This document shows, piece after piece, positions 16,171 through 23,916 of a stretch of 26,854 bases of DNA (positions are counted from its first letter, which is position 1; each line of letters opens with the position of its first letter). Source of the stretch: an uncultured Cytophagaceae bacterium (GTDB lineage: Bacteria > Bacteroidota > Bacteroidia > Cytophagales > Spirosomataceae); assembly GCA_903960725.1 (NCBI GenBank), contig CAJCBY010000409.1:1-26854 (forward strand), read 5' to 3'. The notes beneath the pieces are model-generated. The model did not search any database. It was not told the DNA's origin and saw only the letters and a program-made list of their open reading frames with translations. Position numbers and translations under genes: made by a program.

Positions 16171-17973
16171 ATGGGCGCACTCAGTCATATCAATCAGTAT
16201 TTTTGGAAGTACAAATGGCTTTTAGTCCTCGGAATTCTTTTCACGCTTTTTTCTAATTTTTTTGGCGTTTTTCCTGCTCAACTGGTTCGTTATGCACTCG
16301 ATTTAGTGACGGAAACGATTGATATTTATTTCCTCTTTAAAGGTTTTAGTCTCCAAAAAGCCTTCTATGAAATCTTCGGTTTTACTTTATTTTTCTATGG
16401 TGGTTTGATCATTTTAATGGCGATTATGAAGGGGGTATTCCTCTTTTTGGTCCGTCAAACACTCATCGTCATGTCCCGTCATATTGAGTTTGAATTGAAA
16501 AACGAGATTTACACCCATTACCAAACCTTGCCTCTGTCATTCTATCGCCAACAAAATACGGGCGATTTAATGGCGCGTATTTCTGAGGATGTAGGGAAGG
16601 TTCGTATGTATGTGGGGCCCAGCATGATGTATGGGTTGAATTTGATTACTGTCTTTATACTCGTGATTTATGCGATGTGGCAGGTGAATCAGAAATTGAT
16701 GTGGTATGTGTTGATGCCTTTACCCATCTTGTCATTGAGTATTTATTACGTGAATTCGCTTATAATTCGTAAATCTGAAGAAATTCAAGCTGCTTTATCG
16801 CAAATCTCCACTTTTGCGCAAGAAGCCTTTTCGGGGATTCGAGTATTGAAGTCTTTTGTTCGGGAGAAGAAGTCATTGGAATCATTTACAGAGGCATCCT
16901 CCGCTTATCGCGCTAAATCGCTAGGTTTAGTGAAGGTTGATTCGCTTTTTACTCCTTTGATTGCTCTTTTAGTCGGTTTTTCTACCATTTTAGTGGTGTA
17001 CATTGGTTCCAAAGAAGTGATTGCTGGCCGGATGACCGTGGGTAATATCACCGAGTTCATTATGTATGTATTTATGTTGACCTGGCCGGTGACTGCCTTG
17101 GGATGGACGAGTTCACAGATTCAACGGGCTGCAGCTTCGCAGAAGCGTATTAATGAGTTTTTGGAAGCTAAATCTGAACTGACCCTAGGTAAGCAAATTC
17201 GCCAAGAAATCTTGGGTAATTGGGAGTTTACCGATGTTAGCTTTGCCTACCCGGGTTCTGAACGCCTAGTTTTAGAAAATGTTAATTTAACTATTGCCGC
17301 TGGGGAGTCCGTGGCATTATTAGGCCAAACAGGCTCTGGTAAATCGACCGTAGCCTTGCTGATGGCTCGTTTTTATGACCCTAGTTCTGGAGAGATTTTA
17401 TTGGATGGTATTTCTTTGAGAGATTGGGATATGGCCTGGGTGCGCTCTTTTGTGGGTTTTGTGCCGCAAGACGTATTTTTGTTCTCGACCAGTATTTCGG
17501 AGAACATTCGATTTGGTAATGATACTTTAACCCAAGATGCAATTGAAGTAGCAGCCAAACAAGCGGATGTTTACGATAATATTATGGAGTTCCCCGATCA
17601 ATTCGAGACGATTTTAGGGGAGAGGGGAATTACGCTTTCTGGAGGTCAGAAACAAAGAGTGTCGATTGCACGTGCTTTGGCTAAAAATCCAACTATGTTA
17701 ATCTTAGACGACTGTCTATCGGCAGTAGATACGCATACGGAACATACGATTTTGGAAAATTTAAAACGGGTCACTCAGGGGAAATCCTCGTTGATTATCT
17801 CACACCGCGTTTCATCCGCTCGCTTGGCTAATCGAATCTTCGTTCTTTCCGATGGAGCAATCGTTGAAAGTGGATCTCACGAATCATTGATGAATCGAAA
17901 AGAACTTTACTTTGAACTCTACCAGCAGCAATTAAACGAGGAATTACAGCAGGTTTCCGCTCAAACGAATTAA
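16171..17973 (+). CDS. ABC exporter, fused membrane and ATPase domains (MsbA/MdlB type)
   Basis: A 600-residue half-transporter. Residues 1 to about 320 form the type 1 exporter membrane domain with about six helices. The ATPase domain has Walker A GQTGSGKS (385-392), Q-loop FVPQDVFLFS, signature LSGGQ (489-493), Walker B LILDD (Asp513) and H-loop His545. The residue after the Walker B Asp, normally the catalytic Glu, is Asp514, as in one half of many heterodimeric exporters. Substrate is unknown; lipid, peptide or drug export are family options. The ATG at 16171 follows a good -7 element. Its last 30 bases overlap the end of the convergent TolC-family gene. Confidence 0.92.
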   Translation: MGALSHINQYFWKYKWLLVLGILFTLFSNFFGVFPAQLVRYALDLVTETIDIYFLFKGFSLQKAFYEIFGFTLFFYGGLIILMAIMKGVFLFLVRQTLIVMSRHIEFELKNEIYTHYQTLPLSFYRQQNTGDLMARISEDVGKVRMYVGPSMMYGLNLITVFILVIYAMWQVNQKLMWYVLMPLPILSLSIYYVNSLIIRKSEEIQAALSQISTFAQEAFSGIRVLKSFVREKKSLESFTEASSAYRAKSLGLVKVDSLFTPLIALLVGFSTILVVYIGSKEVIAGRMTVGNITEFIMYVFMLTWPVTALGWTSSQIQRAAASQKRINEFLEAKSELTLGKQIRQEILGNWEFTDVSFAYPGSERLVLENVNLTIAAGESVALLGQTGSGKSTVALLMARFYDPSSGEILLDGISLRDWDMAWVRSFVGFVPQDVFLFSTSISENIRFGNDTLTQDAIEVAAKQADVYDNIMEFPDQFETILGERGITLSGGQKQRVSIARALAKNPTMLILDDCLSAVDTHTEHTILENLKRVTQGKSSLIISHRVSSARLANRIFVLSDGAIVESGSHESLMNRKELYFELYQQQLNEELQQVSAQTN

Positions 17974-19251
17974 TTCAATTTCCGCTGATTTCGCAGCAAA
18001 TTTTGCTTCAATTAAACGGGTCTCGGCAGCCACTGCATTGCGTTGTACCTCGCGTAACTCATATGAGGTGGCAATACCTACTTTGAATCGATCAAAGGCA
18101 ATTTCGATATTTTGTTTCGCTATCGCATAATTTTCGGTTTCTAACTGAATTAGATTCAGGGCATTCTCGTAGGTGATATAGGTTCTTTCCAGCGAGGATA
18201 GTAGATTGTTTTTTAAATCTTCTATTTGCAAGGCTGCGATTTCTGCATTGATCTTCGCGTTTTGAATTCTTCGTTTTTGGTTATAGCCATCGAAAATATT
18301 GATACTAGCTCTAAGTCCATAGTTGAATACATTACTGCTACCCCTTTCCACACCAAAACCAGCTCCATTCGCCACATTATTCAGGTTATAGCCTGCTAAT
18401 AGATCGATTTGAGGTTTTTGTTGACTCTGTACAGTCTTGGTATCTAAATCGTTAATTTTTTTCGTCAAAATGGCAGATATGAGTGCAGGATTCTGAGACA
18501 AGGCACTCATTTTTAGTTCGCTTAGCGTTAATTTCGGTAGCAAATCGATGAGGTAAGCGATTTCAAAATCAGCTTTGTAATCTTTCACTAAGAGTGTGTT
18601 GAATCCAATCTTCGTGTTCGTAAACGATTGCTCTTGGGCGATTAAAAGTGCTTTATCTTCGTTGTAATCGACTTGTGCGGAGTAATAGTCCACTTTAGAA
18701 CCTTGTCCTACCTCATAGCGATCTTTCGCTAATTTCAAACGGTCATTCGAGATTTCTAATCCTTTTTTGAAGTTATTAACGCGAAGATTTTGGCGAATGA
18801 TATCGTAGTAGGTAGTGGAAATCAAGGCAATTAGATTTTCAATATTGCTCTCTGTTTGCTTGGCGCCTAAATTTTGTAATTCTTTGAATCGATCACGTAG
18901 GAAAAACATGCCTTTCCCGTCATACAATGTCCAAGCCATGGCCATTCCAGCATTACCTGAATTTGAACGAACGCCTGATTGAACTAAAGGCGGTCTTAAT
19001 CCTCCAAAGAATGATTGGTCAAGTCCCGAAATGGTATAATTTTTCGAAAGTGCCCCTGTAATTGTGGGTAAAAATCCAGCGTTCCCTAGGGTATTTTCGT
19101 TAGCAGCAATTTGTTCTCTCTGCCTCGAAATTTGTATGGCATATTGCTTTGTTATTCCTTGTTGAATCGCCTCTTCTAGTGTCAATAATTGCTGGGCTTC
19201 TGCCGCAAGCGGACATAAAAATACGAAAAAGGCTAGGCGAAATTGTTTCAT
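17944..19251 (-). CDS. TolC-family outer-membrane efflux protein
   Basis: A 435-residue outer-membrane channel of the OEP/TolC family. It has a signal peptide (MKQFRLAFFVFLCPLAAEAQ), then the usual LTLEEAIQQG opening helix and two duplicated alpha-hairpin halves with the recurrent RLKLAKDRYEVGQGSKVDYYSA and RFKVGIATSYELREVQRN motifs. These proteins are the outer duct for type I secretion or RND/ABC-driven efflux. No membrane fusion protein is encoded beside it, so its pump is not clear. The ABC exporter facing it is a possible partner, but being convergent and overlapping by 30 bases they are not in one operon. Confidence 0.93.
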   Translation of the reverse strand: MKQFRLAFFVFLCPLAAEAQQLLTLEEAIQQGITKQYAIQISRQREQIAANENTLGNAGFLPTITGALSKNYTISGLDQSFFGGLRPPLVQSGVRSNSGNAGMAMAWTLYDGKGMFFLRDRFKELQNLGAKQTESNIENLIALISTTYYDIIRQNLRVNNFKKGLEISNDRLKLAKDRYEVGQGSKVDYYSAQVDYNEDKALLIAQEQSFTNTKIGFNTLLVKDYKADFEIAYLIDLLPKLTLSELKMSALSQNPALISAILTKKINDLDTKTVQSQQKPQIDLLAGYNLNNVANGAGFGVERGSSNVFNYGLRASINIFDGYNQKRRIQNAKINAEIAALQIEDLKNNLLSSLERTYITYENALNLIQLETENYAIAKQNIEIAFDRFKVGIATSYELREVQRNAVAAETRLIEAKFAAKSAEIELIRLSGNLL

Positions 19252-19279
19252 AGGTATAGGTTACAGACAATCAATAAAA

Positions 19280-19287
19280 CAAACTTA
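19280..19287 (-). promoter_or_regulatory. Candidate -7 element of the TolC-family gene
   Basis: TAAGTTTG on the minus strand matches TAnnTTTG and ends 28 bases before the ATG at 19251. No correctly spaced TTG is visible. Confidence 0.45.
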
Positions 19288-19314
19288 ACAAAATCATGCC
19301 ACAATAAGAAGCCC

Positions 19315-19344
19315 AAAGCCTACAAGTACCCATAGGGCTTTTTT
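19315..19344 (+). terminator. Weak candidate terminator before the MOSC gene
   Basis: AAAGCC (19315-19320) can pair with GGCTTT (19336-19341) around a 15-base loop, followed by more T (six T in all, 19339-19344). The stem is short and the loop large. If real it would stop plus-strand read-through that crosses the TolC-family gene in antisense. Confidence 0.25.
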
Positions 19345-19356
19345 CAAAGAATAGAT

Positions 19357-19364
19357 TACATTTG
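19357..19364 (+). promoter_or_regulatory. Candidate -7 element of the MOSC gene
   Basis: TACATTTG matches TAnnTTTG. Only TTT separates it from the ATG at 19368, the same three-base distance as at dnaX, so the message is predicted to be leaderless. No TTG at the usual spacing. Confidence 0.5.
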
Positions 19365-19367
19365 TTT

Positions 19368-20183
19368 ATGATTTCGCAACTATATATATATCCCATTAAG
19401 TCTTTAGGTGCCGTTTCTTTGACGGAGGCAGTGGTGGAGAACGAGGGTTTACGCGGTGATCGTCGCTTTATGTTAGTGGACGTGGATGGTAAATTTATTA
19501 CACAAAGGACACGACCCGAGTTAACTAGGTTTTGCTTAGAGGAATCATCTAATGGTTTTTTGGTCAAAGATTCAGCCACTAACCTGGAGAAGGAGTTAGT
19601 TTGGGAGCCTACATTAGGGAATTTAATCCCGGTTGAGATTTGGGAGGATCAATTGCTAGCTCATGAAGTGGAGGATGGTTGGTCTGATTGGTTTTCTGCT
19701 GCCTTGTCTCAAGAGGTTAAGTTAGTTCGAATTTCAGCGGAGAATCCGCGGGCCATGGAAGCGAAATACCAAACGGATCTCGCAAAAAATACCTCTTTTG
19801 CGGATGCATTGCCCTTACTTTTGATTAGTTCTGGGTCCTATACTGCCTTGGAGGAACGAATGGAGGAATCCTTTGACCATTTAAGGTTTAGACCTAATAT
19901 CATAGTAGATGTTTCCGAGCCTTTTGTGGAGGACACTTGGGCAGAAATTAAGCTAGGTAGGGTGACTCTTTCGGGTGCCAAACCGTGTGCCCGCTGCCCA
20001 CTAGTGAATGTTAATCCACTTTCAGGGGAGTCCGATAAGGTGATTTTGAAAACCTTAGCGTCTTTTCGCACAATTAATCACAAGGTCTACTTTGGTCAAC
20101 AGTTTGTTCCTAGTTCTTTGGGGAAAATAAGAGTAGGGATGGAGGTTCAACTCATTCGATCGAAGGATGCACTTTATTCGTAA
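19368..20183 (+). CDS. MOSC domain protein (molybdenum cofactor sulfurase C-terminal/mARC-like)
   Basis: A 271-residue protein with an N-terminal MOSC_N beta-barrel (LYIYPIKSLG, GLRGDRRFMLVD) and a C-terminal MOSC domain (SFADALPLLLIS, LRFRPNIIVD, then AKPCARCPLVNVNP). Cys210 of that last motif aligns with the molybdenum-ligating Cys of mARC/YiiM-type proteins; Cys207 is close by. Such proteins carry molybdenum cofactor and reduce N-hydroxylated compounds, so a similar reductase role is inferred. A TTG six bases upstream is in frame, but the ATG at 19368 gives the family N-terminus. Its end overlaps the next gene by 17 bases. Confidence 0.9.
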   Translation: MISQLYIYPIKSLGAVSLTEAVVENEGLRGDRRFMLVDVDGKFITQRTRPELTRFCLEESSNGFLVKDSATNLEKELVWEPTLGNLIPVEIWEDQLLAHEVEDGWSDWFSAALSQEVKLVRISAENPRAMEAKYQTDLAKNTSFADALPLLLISSGSYTALEERMEESFDHLRFRPNIIVDVSEPFVEDTWAEIKLGRVTLSGAKPCARCPLVNVNPLSGESDKVILKTLASFRTINHKVYFGQQFVPSSLGKIRVGMEVQLIRSKDALYS

Positions 20184-20910
20184 TTTATCTTTAGAGGTAG
20201 TCATTGGAGCCATTTTGTATCAATTATTCCTGTTTAAGGTATATTTCCACTTTTTTCCTCCACCTGTTGAAGTTGTACTTTTAGCCTTAGTCGTTTGGTT
20301 TTTGTATTTATTAGATCGCCAAATAGATACTATTTTTCAGCCTGTTCAAGACGAACGACATCAGATCCATTTGAACTACCGCAGATCTTTTTGGGTCATT
20401 ATCGGGATTTTAGGTGTTATCATTGCCTGCTTGTTACCTTTTCTGAACATCCGAATTTTACAAGCGGGCGTCTGTTTATCACTCCTAGTCTTAGCCTATG
20501 CGTTTGCATGGCATAAAGGGATTCTTAAGTTAGAAAAGGAATTGTTTACGGCCATTTTGTATGGATTAGGGGTTGGTTTGGTGGTTTGGGTGCGCGAACC
20601 CAGATCAGTTGTACTCGTACTGCCTTTAATCACATTAGCCTACCAAAACCTCTGTTATTTTAATTTAATCGAGTCCCCGAGCGATTTTTATGCAGGTCGT
20701 TTACGAAAAACTGAATGGATCTTGATTGGACTCATAAGTGGAATATATGCAGCGACAAAGGATCTATTCATCGTCTTGCCATTTTTAGTTACCTTTGGGT
20801 TAACGTTTTTATTATCTCGCCGGCCCCTCACTGAAGGGATGCGTTTCTGGGGAGATTTAGCGTTTTGGAGTCCACTTTTTTATCTAGTTTATGGGGTTTT
20901 TTCAGCATAA
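20167..20910 (+). CDS. Multi-pass membrane protein, divergent UbiA-superfamily-like
   Basis: A 247-residue very hydrophobic protein with about seven to eight membrane segments. Two polar loops fall where UbiA prenyltransferases have their Asp-rich motifs: LLDRQIDTIFQP (Asp50, Asp54) and NLIESPSDFYAGRL (Asn161 region to Asp173). The first resembles the DxxxD half of the UbiA motif but lacks the preceding Asn-Asp, and the second keeps few of the acidic residues. It may be a UbiA relative with altered or lost activity; I cannot assign a substrate. The ATG lies inside the MOSC gene (17-base overlap), and the end overlaps the MFS gene by 20 bases. Confidence 0.6.
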   Translation: MHFIRNLSLEVVIGAILYQLFLFKVYFHFFPPPVEVVLLALVVWFLYLLDRQIDTIFQPVQDERHQIHLNYRRSFWVIIGILGVIIACLLPFLNIRILQAGVCLSLLVLAYAFAWHKGILKLEKELFTAILYGLGVGLVVWVREPRSVVLVLPLITLAYQNLCYFNLIESPSDFYAGRLRKTEWILIGLISGIYAATKDLFIVLPFLVTFGLTFLLSRRPLTEGMRFWGDLAFWSPLFYLVYGVFSA

Positions 20911-22150
20911 GGATGCCTACAAAGCGTTGCAATTTCCTGAGTTTCGGGCTTATGTGACGGGCAACACCCTGTTTACGATTGCCTTGTTAATTCAAGAAGT
21001 GGTCTTGGCCTATGAAATTTACAAGATTACCCATAATCCCCTCGCCTTAGGTTTGATTGGCCTGGCGGAAGCTGTTCCGTTTATTTCACTCGTTCTTTTT
21101 GGTGGGCACTTTGCAGATAATCGAGATAAGAAGAAGATTATGCAGGTCACCTTGTCGTTGATTATTGCCTCTTCCATCTTTCTGCTCTATTCGAGTACGC
21201 AGCTTCATTCAGCAGATCAAGATTTTCATATTTATTCGATCTACGCGGTTATCTTTATTATAGGTCTTTCCAAAGGTTTTTTCAGCCCTGCTGCCTCCTC
21301 TTTAAACCCATTTTTAGTACCAAAAGAAGTTTTCGCGAACGCAGCCACGTGGAATAGTTCTTTTTGGCAATTAGGTTCTATCCTAGGTCCTGGTGTGGCT
21401 GGGTTTTTATATGCCTACGCTGGATTATCGGGTTCATTGATTACTGTGATTGCCTTGTTGCTAGGGGTTATGGTGTGTATTTTCCAAATTGACAATCGCC
21501 CAGTACCAGTGAAAACAGTCCAGCATGAATCCATTTGGCAAAGTTTGCGGGAGGGAATCGCCTATGTTTTTAAGACTAAAATTATCTTGTATTCTATTTC
21601 TTTAGATTTGTTCTCTGTGCTATTTGGAGGCGTAATTGCCATTTTACCCATTTTCGCCGAAGATATCTTGAAAGTGGGAGCGGAGGGTTTAGGTATCTTA
21701 CGGGCAGCTCCGTCTGTAGGTGCAGTAGTAACCATGATCACCTTAGTTTACTTCCCTCCACTGAAACACGCTTGGAGAAATTTGATCTTAGCCATTGCCG
21801 GTTTTGGATTAGCTACGCTGGTTTTTGGTCTTTCCACTAATTTTTGGCTTTCAGTAACCGCTTTGTTTTTTACGGGAGCATTTGATTCCATCAGTGTAGT
21901 CATTCGACAAACTGTACTACGTTTCTATACTCCCGATGAAATGCGGGGGAGGGTATCCTCCGTGAATGGAGTTTTCGTTAGTACTTCGAATGAATTAGGC
22001 GCTTTTGAGTCAGGAGTAGCAGCCAAAATATTCGGTCCGGTGCCCTCCGTTCTTATCGGAGCAGGCGTAACCCTAGTGTTAGTCAGCCTGGTAGCGATTA
22101 CCTCGAAAGAACTCTTTGATATTCAAGTAGACCAAAAAGTGAACGAATAA
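20891..22150 (+). CDS. Major facilitator superfamily transporter (EntS/MFS_3-like)
   Basis: A 419-residue MFS protein with about 10-12 membrane helices. It begins with the QFPEFRAYVTGNTL segment seen in EntS-type exporters, and has motif A as GGHFADNRDKKKI between helices 2 and 3 and a second-half counterpart near RFYTPDEMRGRVSSVNG. This branch exports siderophores, drugs or other small molecules; the cargo here is unknown. It starts at an ATG 20 bases before the end of the membrane-protein gene, so translation is probably coupled. Its stop codon abuts the stop of the opposite-strand gene with no base between. Confidence 0.9.
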   Translation: MGFFQHKDAYKALQFPEFRAYVTGNTLFTIALLIQEVVLAYEIYKITHNPLALGLIGLAEAVPFISLVLFGGHFADNRDKKKIMQVTLSLIIASSIFLLYSSTQLHSADQDFHIYSIYAVIFIIGLSKGFFSPAASSLNPFLVPKEVFANAATWNSSFWQLGSILGPGVAGFLYAYAGLSGSLITVIALLLGVMVCIFQIDNRPVPVKTVQHESIWQSLREGIAYVFKTKIILYSISLDLFSVLFGGVIAILPIFAEDILKVGAEGLGILRAAPSVGAVVTMITLVYFPPLKHAWRNLILAIAGFGLATLVFGLSTNFWLSVTALFFTGAFDSISVVIRQTVLRFYTPDEMRGRVSSVNGVFVSTSNELGAFESGVAAKIFGPVPSVLIGAGVTLVLVSLVAITSKELFDIQVDQKVNE

Positions 22151-22663
22151 TTAAACGTCCTCGTTTGTTATTTTTGCTTTGTTCTTTGAGATTTGCTCAG
22201 GCCATTCCTTTAGGATTTCTGTTAACGCTTTCTTGGATTCTTGAGCCCATTGAATACTTTGGATAGCTTGCACATTGCTAGCGTTCTCGCCTAAAAGACA
22301 AGGAAGTATTTTGATGTGGTGATCCACCATTTTTTTCGCTGAGACAATCACCGTAGCGTCGCAAGACAAATGGTGAATAATTCCATCCGGCGTTTGACCT
22401 TCAGATACATAAAAATGGTCTAATTGACCTAGTTGAATGGTATTTTCAGCAATCAAGTCTTCGCCTTGGAAATGTAGTTGGGTGATGAAATCATCCCCTA
22501 CTGCGACATAGGATACGCGATTTTTGCCTGATTTTTCCGAAAAATAATCTCCAATGGATTGGAAGAAGTTTCGTTTAGATAGCGTGGTGATACCTAGGCC
22601 TTTGGTATTCGAAGGAAGGTGTTTCTGTATAAATTGAAAGGTGCTGGGCAGCTGTAGCGACAT
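22151..22663 (-). CDS. Protein of unknown function next to an ArsR-type regulator
   Basis: A 170-residue soluble protein I do not recognise. It has no signal peptide or membrane segment. The sequence looks like a mixed alpha/beta fold: a helical start, then alternating strands (VSYVAVGDDFITQLHF, LDHFYVSEGQ, CDATVIVSAK), two Cys (about 100 and 122) and a charged, helical C-terminus ending in a Lys-rich tail. It starts 11 bases after the stop of the ArsR-like gene, so it is the second gene of that transcript and may be its effector, target or partner; this is inference from position only. Codon use resembles its neighbours. Confidence 0.75.
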   Translation of the reverse strand: MSLQLPSTFQFIQKHLPSNTKGLGITTLSKRNFFQSIGDYFSEKSGKNRVSYVAVGDDFITQLHFQGEDLIAENTIQLGQLDHFYVSEGQTPDGIIHHLSCDATVIVSAKKMVDHHIKILPCLLGENASNVQAIQSIQWAQESKKALTEILKEWPEQISKNKAKITNEDV

Positions 22664-22674
22664 AATAAAACAGA

Positions 22675-22968
22675 TTAAATTTCGATTCTAATTTTAGGCT
22701 TAGGGAATTCAAAGTATTTAGAGAATGATTGAAACCAGGAATGAATAACTTCAAAACCTGATTTATCTAGTTTATATTCAATGAATTGCCCTTTCTTTTC
22801 TGCTTGGATCAATTTTGCTTGCTTTAATAAATCCAAGTGATGCGAAATGCTCGGCTTGCTCATATCAAATTGATCGGCAATTTTTCCTGCATTCTGCGGG
22901 CCATTGACTAGAAATTGCAATATCTCTCTCCGGGTAGGATCGTTGATTGCTTTGAATTTTGCGTCCAT
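22675..22968 (-). CDS. ArsR/SdpR-type winged-helix transcriptional regulator
   Basis: A 97-residue regulator with one winged-helix domain: FKAINDPTRREILQFL (helix 1), AGKIADQFDMSKPSISHHLDLLKQAKLI (recognition helix) and a wing EKKGQFIEYKL. The opening and the SKPSISHHL helix resemble SdpR-like autorepressors. There is no Cys at all, so it is not a CxC-type arsenic, cadmium or zinc sensor; the signal is unknown. A perfect 18-base palindrome begins right at its start codon and is the likely operator. It is followed after 11 bases by a gene of unknown function, the probable regulated partner. Confidence 0.92.
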   Translation of the reverse strand: MDAKFKAINDPTRREILQFLVNGPQNAGKIADQFDMSKPSISHHLDLLKQAKLIQAEKKGQFIEYKLDKSGFEVIHSWFQSFSKYFEFPKPKIRIEI

Positions 22969-22986
22969 CTTAATTAGATAATTAAG
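22969..22986 (-). promoter_or_regulatory. Perfect palindrome, likely operator of the ArsR-type gene
   Basis: CTTAATTA-GA-TAATTAAG is an 8+8 perfect inverted repeat with a 2-base centre, directly abutting the regulator's ATG. Size and symmetry suit a dimeric winged-helix repressor and its position would allow autorepression. Confidence 0.6.
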
Positions 22987-22991
22987 CGAAA

Positions 22992-23027
22992 GTCTAAATT
23001 AATTTTAATAAAACCAAAAAATTAGAC
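22992..23027. repeat. Imperfect inverted repeat GTCTAAATT / AATTAGAC
   Basis: GTCTAAATT (22992-23000) and AATTAGAC (23020-23027) form an imperfect inverted repeat with a 19-base AT-rich spacer, in the likely promoter region of the ArsR-type gene. The right arm reaches into the last codons of the neighbouring isomerase-like gene. It could be a second operator or chance in AT-rich DNA. Confidence 0.3.
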
Positions 23028-23915
23028 ATCTGATTTTCGGTACGCCTCTATTAAAGCCATTTCACCCTCCTTTCCGGGCTTAGAATTTCCGTGTTCCATG
23101 CCTAAAACGCCAGAATATCCTTTTTGTTTTAAGTGCCTGAAAATATGTTGGTAATTGACTTCTCCTGTCGTAGGCTCTTTACGTCCTGGATTATCCCCTA
23201 TTTGAATGTAGGCAATTTCGTTCCAACACTTATCCATGTTTGCGATCAGATTCCCTTCATTTCGCTGCATGTGGTAAATATCGAAAAGTATCTTGCAGGA
23301 AGGGGAGTCTACGGCCCGACAGATGCTGTATGTTTGATCCGAATAGCGTAAAAATAAGTCTGAATTATCACTTAATGGTTCTAAAACCATCGTTAATCCC
23401 GCTGGTTCTAAAATTTCTGCAGCGCGTTTTAGGTTATCTATTACGTTCCCAGTTTGTATTCCCATGGGTAGGTCTCTTGTAAAATTACCAGGTACCACTG
23501 TCGCCCATTTTGCATTCACTCGTTTAGACGTTTCTACTGCTTGCTTACATGAGGATAAGAATAAATCGGTCCATTCTTTTTTACCGGTTGTCATCGTTTG
23601 TTTGTCAAAAAAACCATCAAACTTGATCACAAATACACCCATTTTCATGTTGAGCTTAGCCAATTTCTCACCTATTTTTTCTTGAAGCGCTATGGGTCTC
23701 CCCATTAACTCATTATCCTCCAGTGCGGTAAAACCTTGGTCATACATGAATTGTAGTTGATCTAATTCTGACGGCCCTGCATGATTTTTAAACATGCCAA
23801 AATGAGGAGCATAATTCAATTCAAATGGTTTTTCACGTGCAATAGGGGAGCCTTTTGAGAATGATGGCACTAATAAACTAGCTCCTAAGATCGAGGCAAA
23901 ATCACGGCGATTCAT
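23022..23915 (-). CDS. Tat-exported hydroxypyruvate isomerase-like TIM barrel protein
   Basis: A 297-residue member of the xylose-isomerase-like/AP endonuclease 2 TIM-barrel superfamily, nearest in motif to hydroxypyruvate isomerase (Hyi). The N-terminus is a twin-arginine signal (MNRRDFASILGASLLVPSF, Arg3-Arg4), so it should be folded in the cytoplasm and exported. Likely metal and catalytic residues are Glu179 (MVLEPLSD), Asp212 and His215 (FDIYHMQ), Gln238 (YIQIGDNPGR) and Glu274 (GMEHGN). The ARKEPxTGEVNY-like stretch (GRKEPTTGEVNY) is a Hyi hallmark. It lies one base after the large dehydrogenase gene and was probably moved and expressed with it. Real substrate is uncertain. Confidence 0.88.
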   Translation of the reverse strand: MNRRDFASILGASLLVPSFSKGSPIAREKPFELNYAPHFGMFKNHAGPSELDQLQFMYDQGFTALEDNELMGRPIALQEKIGEKLAKLNMKMGVFVIKFDGFFDKQTMTTGKKEWTDLFLSSCKQAVETSKRVNAKWATVVPGNFTRDLPMGIQTGNVIDNLKRAAEILEPAGLTMVLEPLSDNSDLFLRYSDQTYSICRAVDSPSCKILFDIYHMQRNEGNLIANMDKCWNEIAYIQIGDNPGRKEPTTGEVNYQHIFRHLKQKGYSGVLGMEHGNSKPGKEGEMALIEAYRKSDV

Positions 23916-23916
23916 C

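Noticed and set aside
17967..17976. GAATTAATTC palindrome at the ABC/TolC junction as a two-way terminator.
   Set aside because: No GC stem and no T-run on either strand; it lies in coding sequence of both genes.
19382..19396. Run of alternating T and A near the start of the MOSC gene as a phase-variable repeat.
   Set aside because: Only about five TA units, encoding the family-typical LYIYP segment; too short to suggest slippage.
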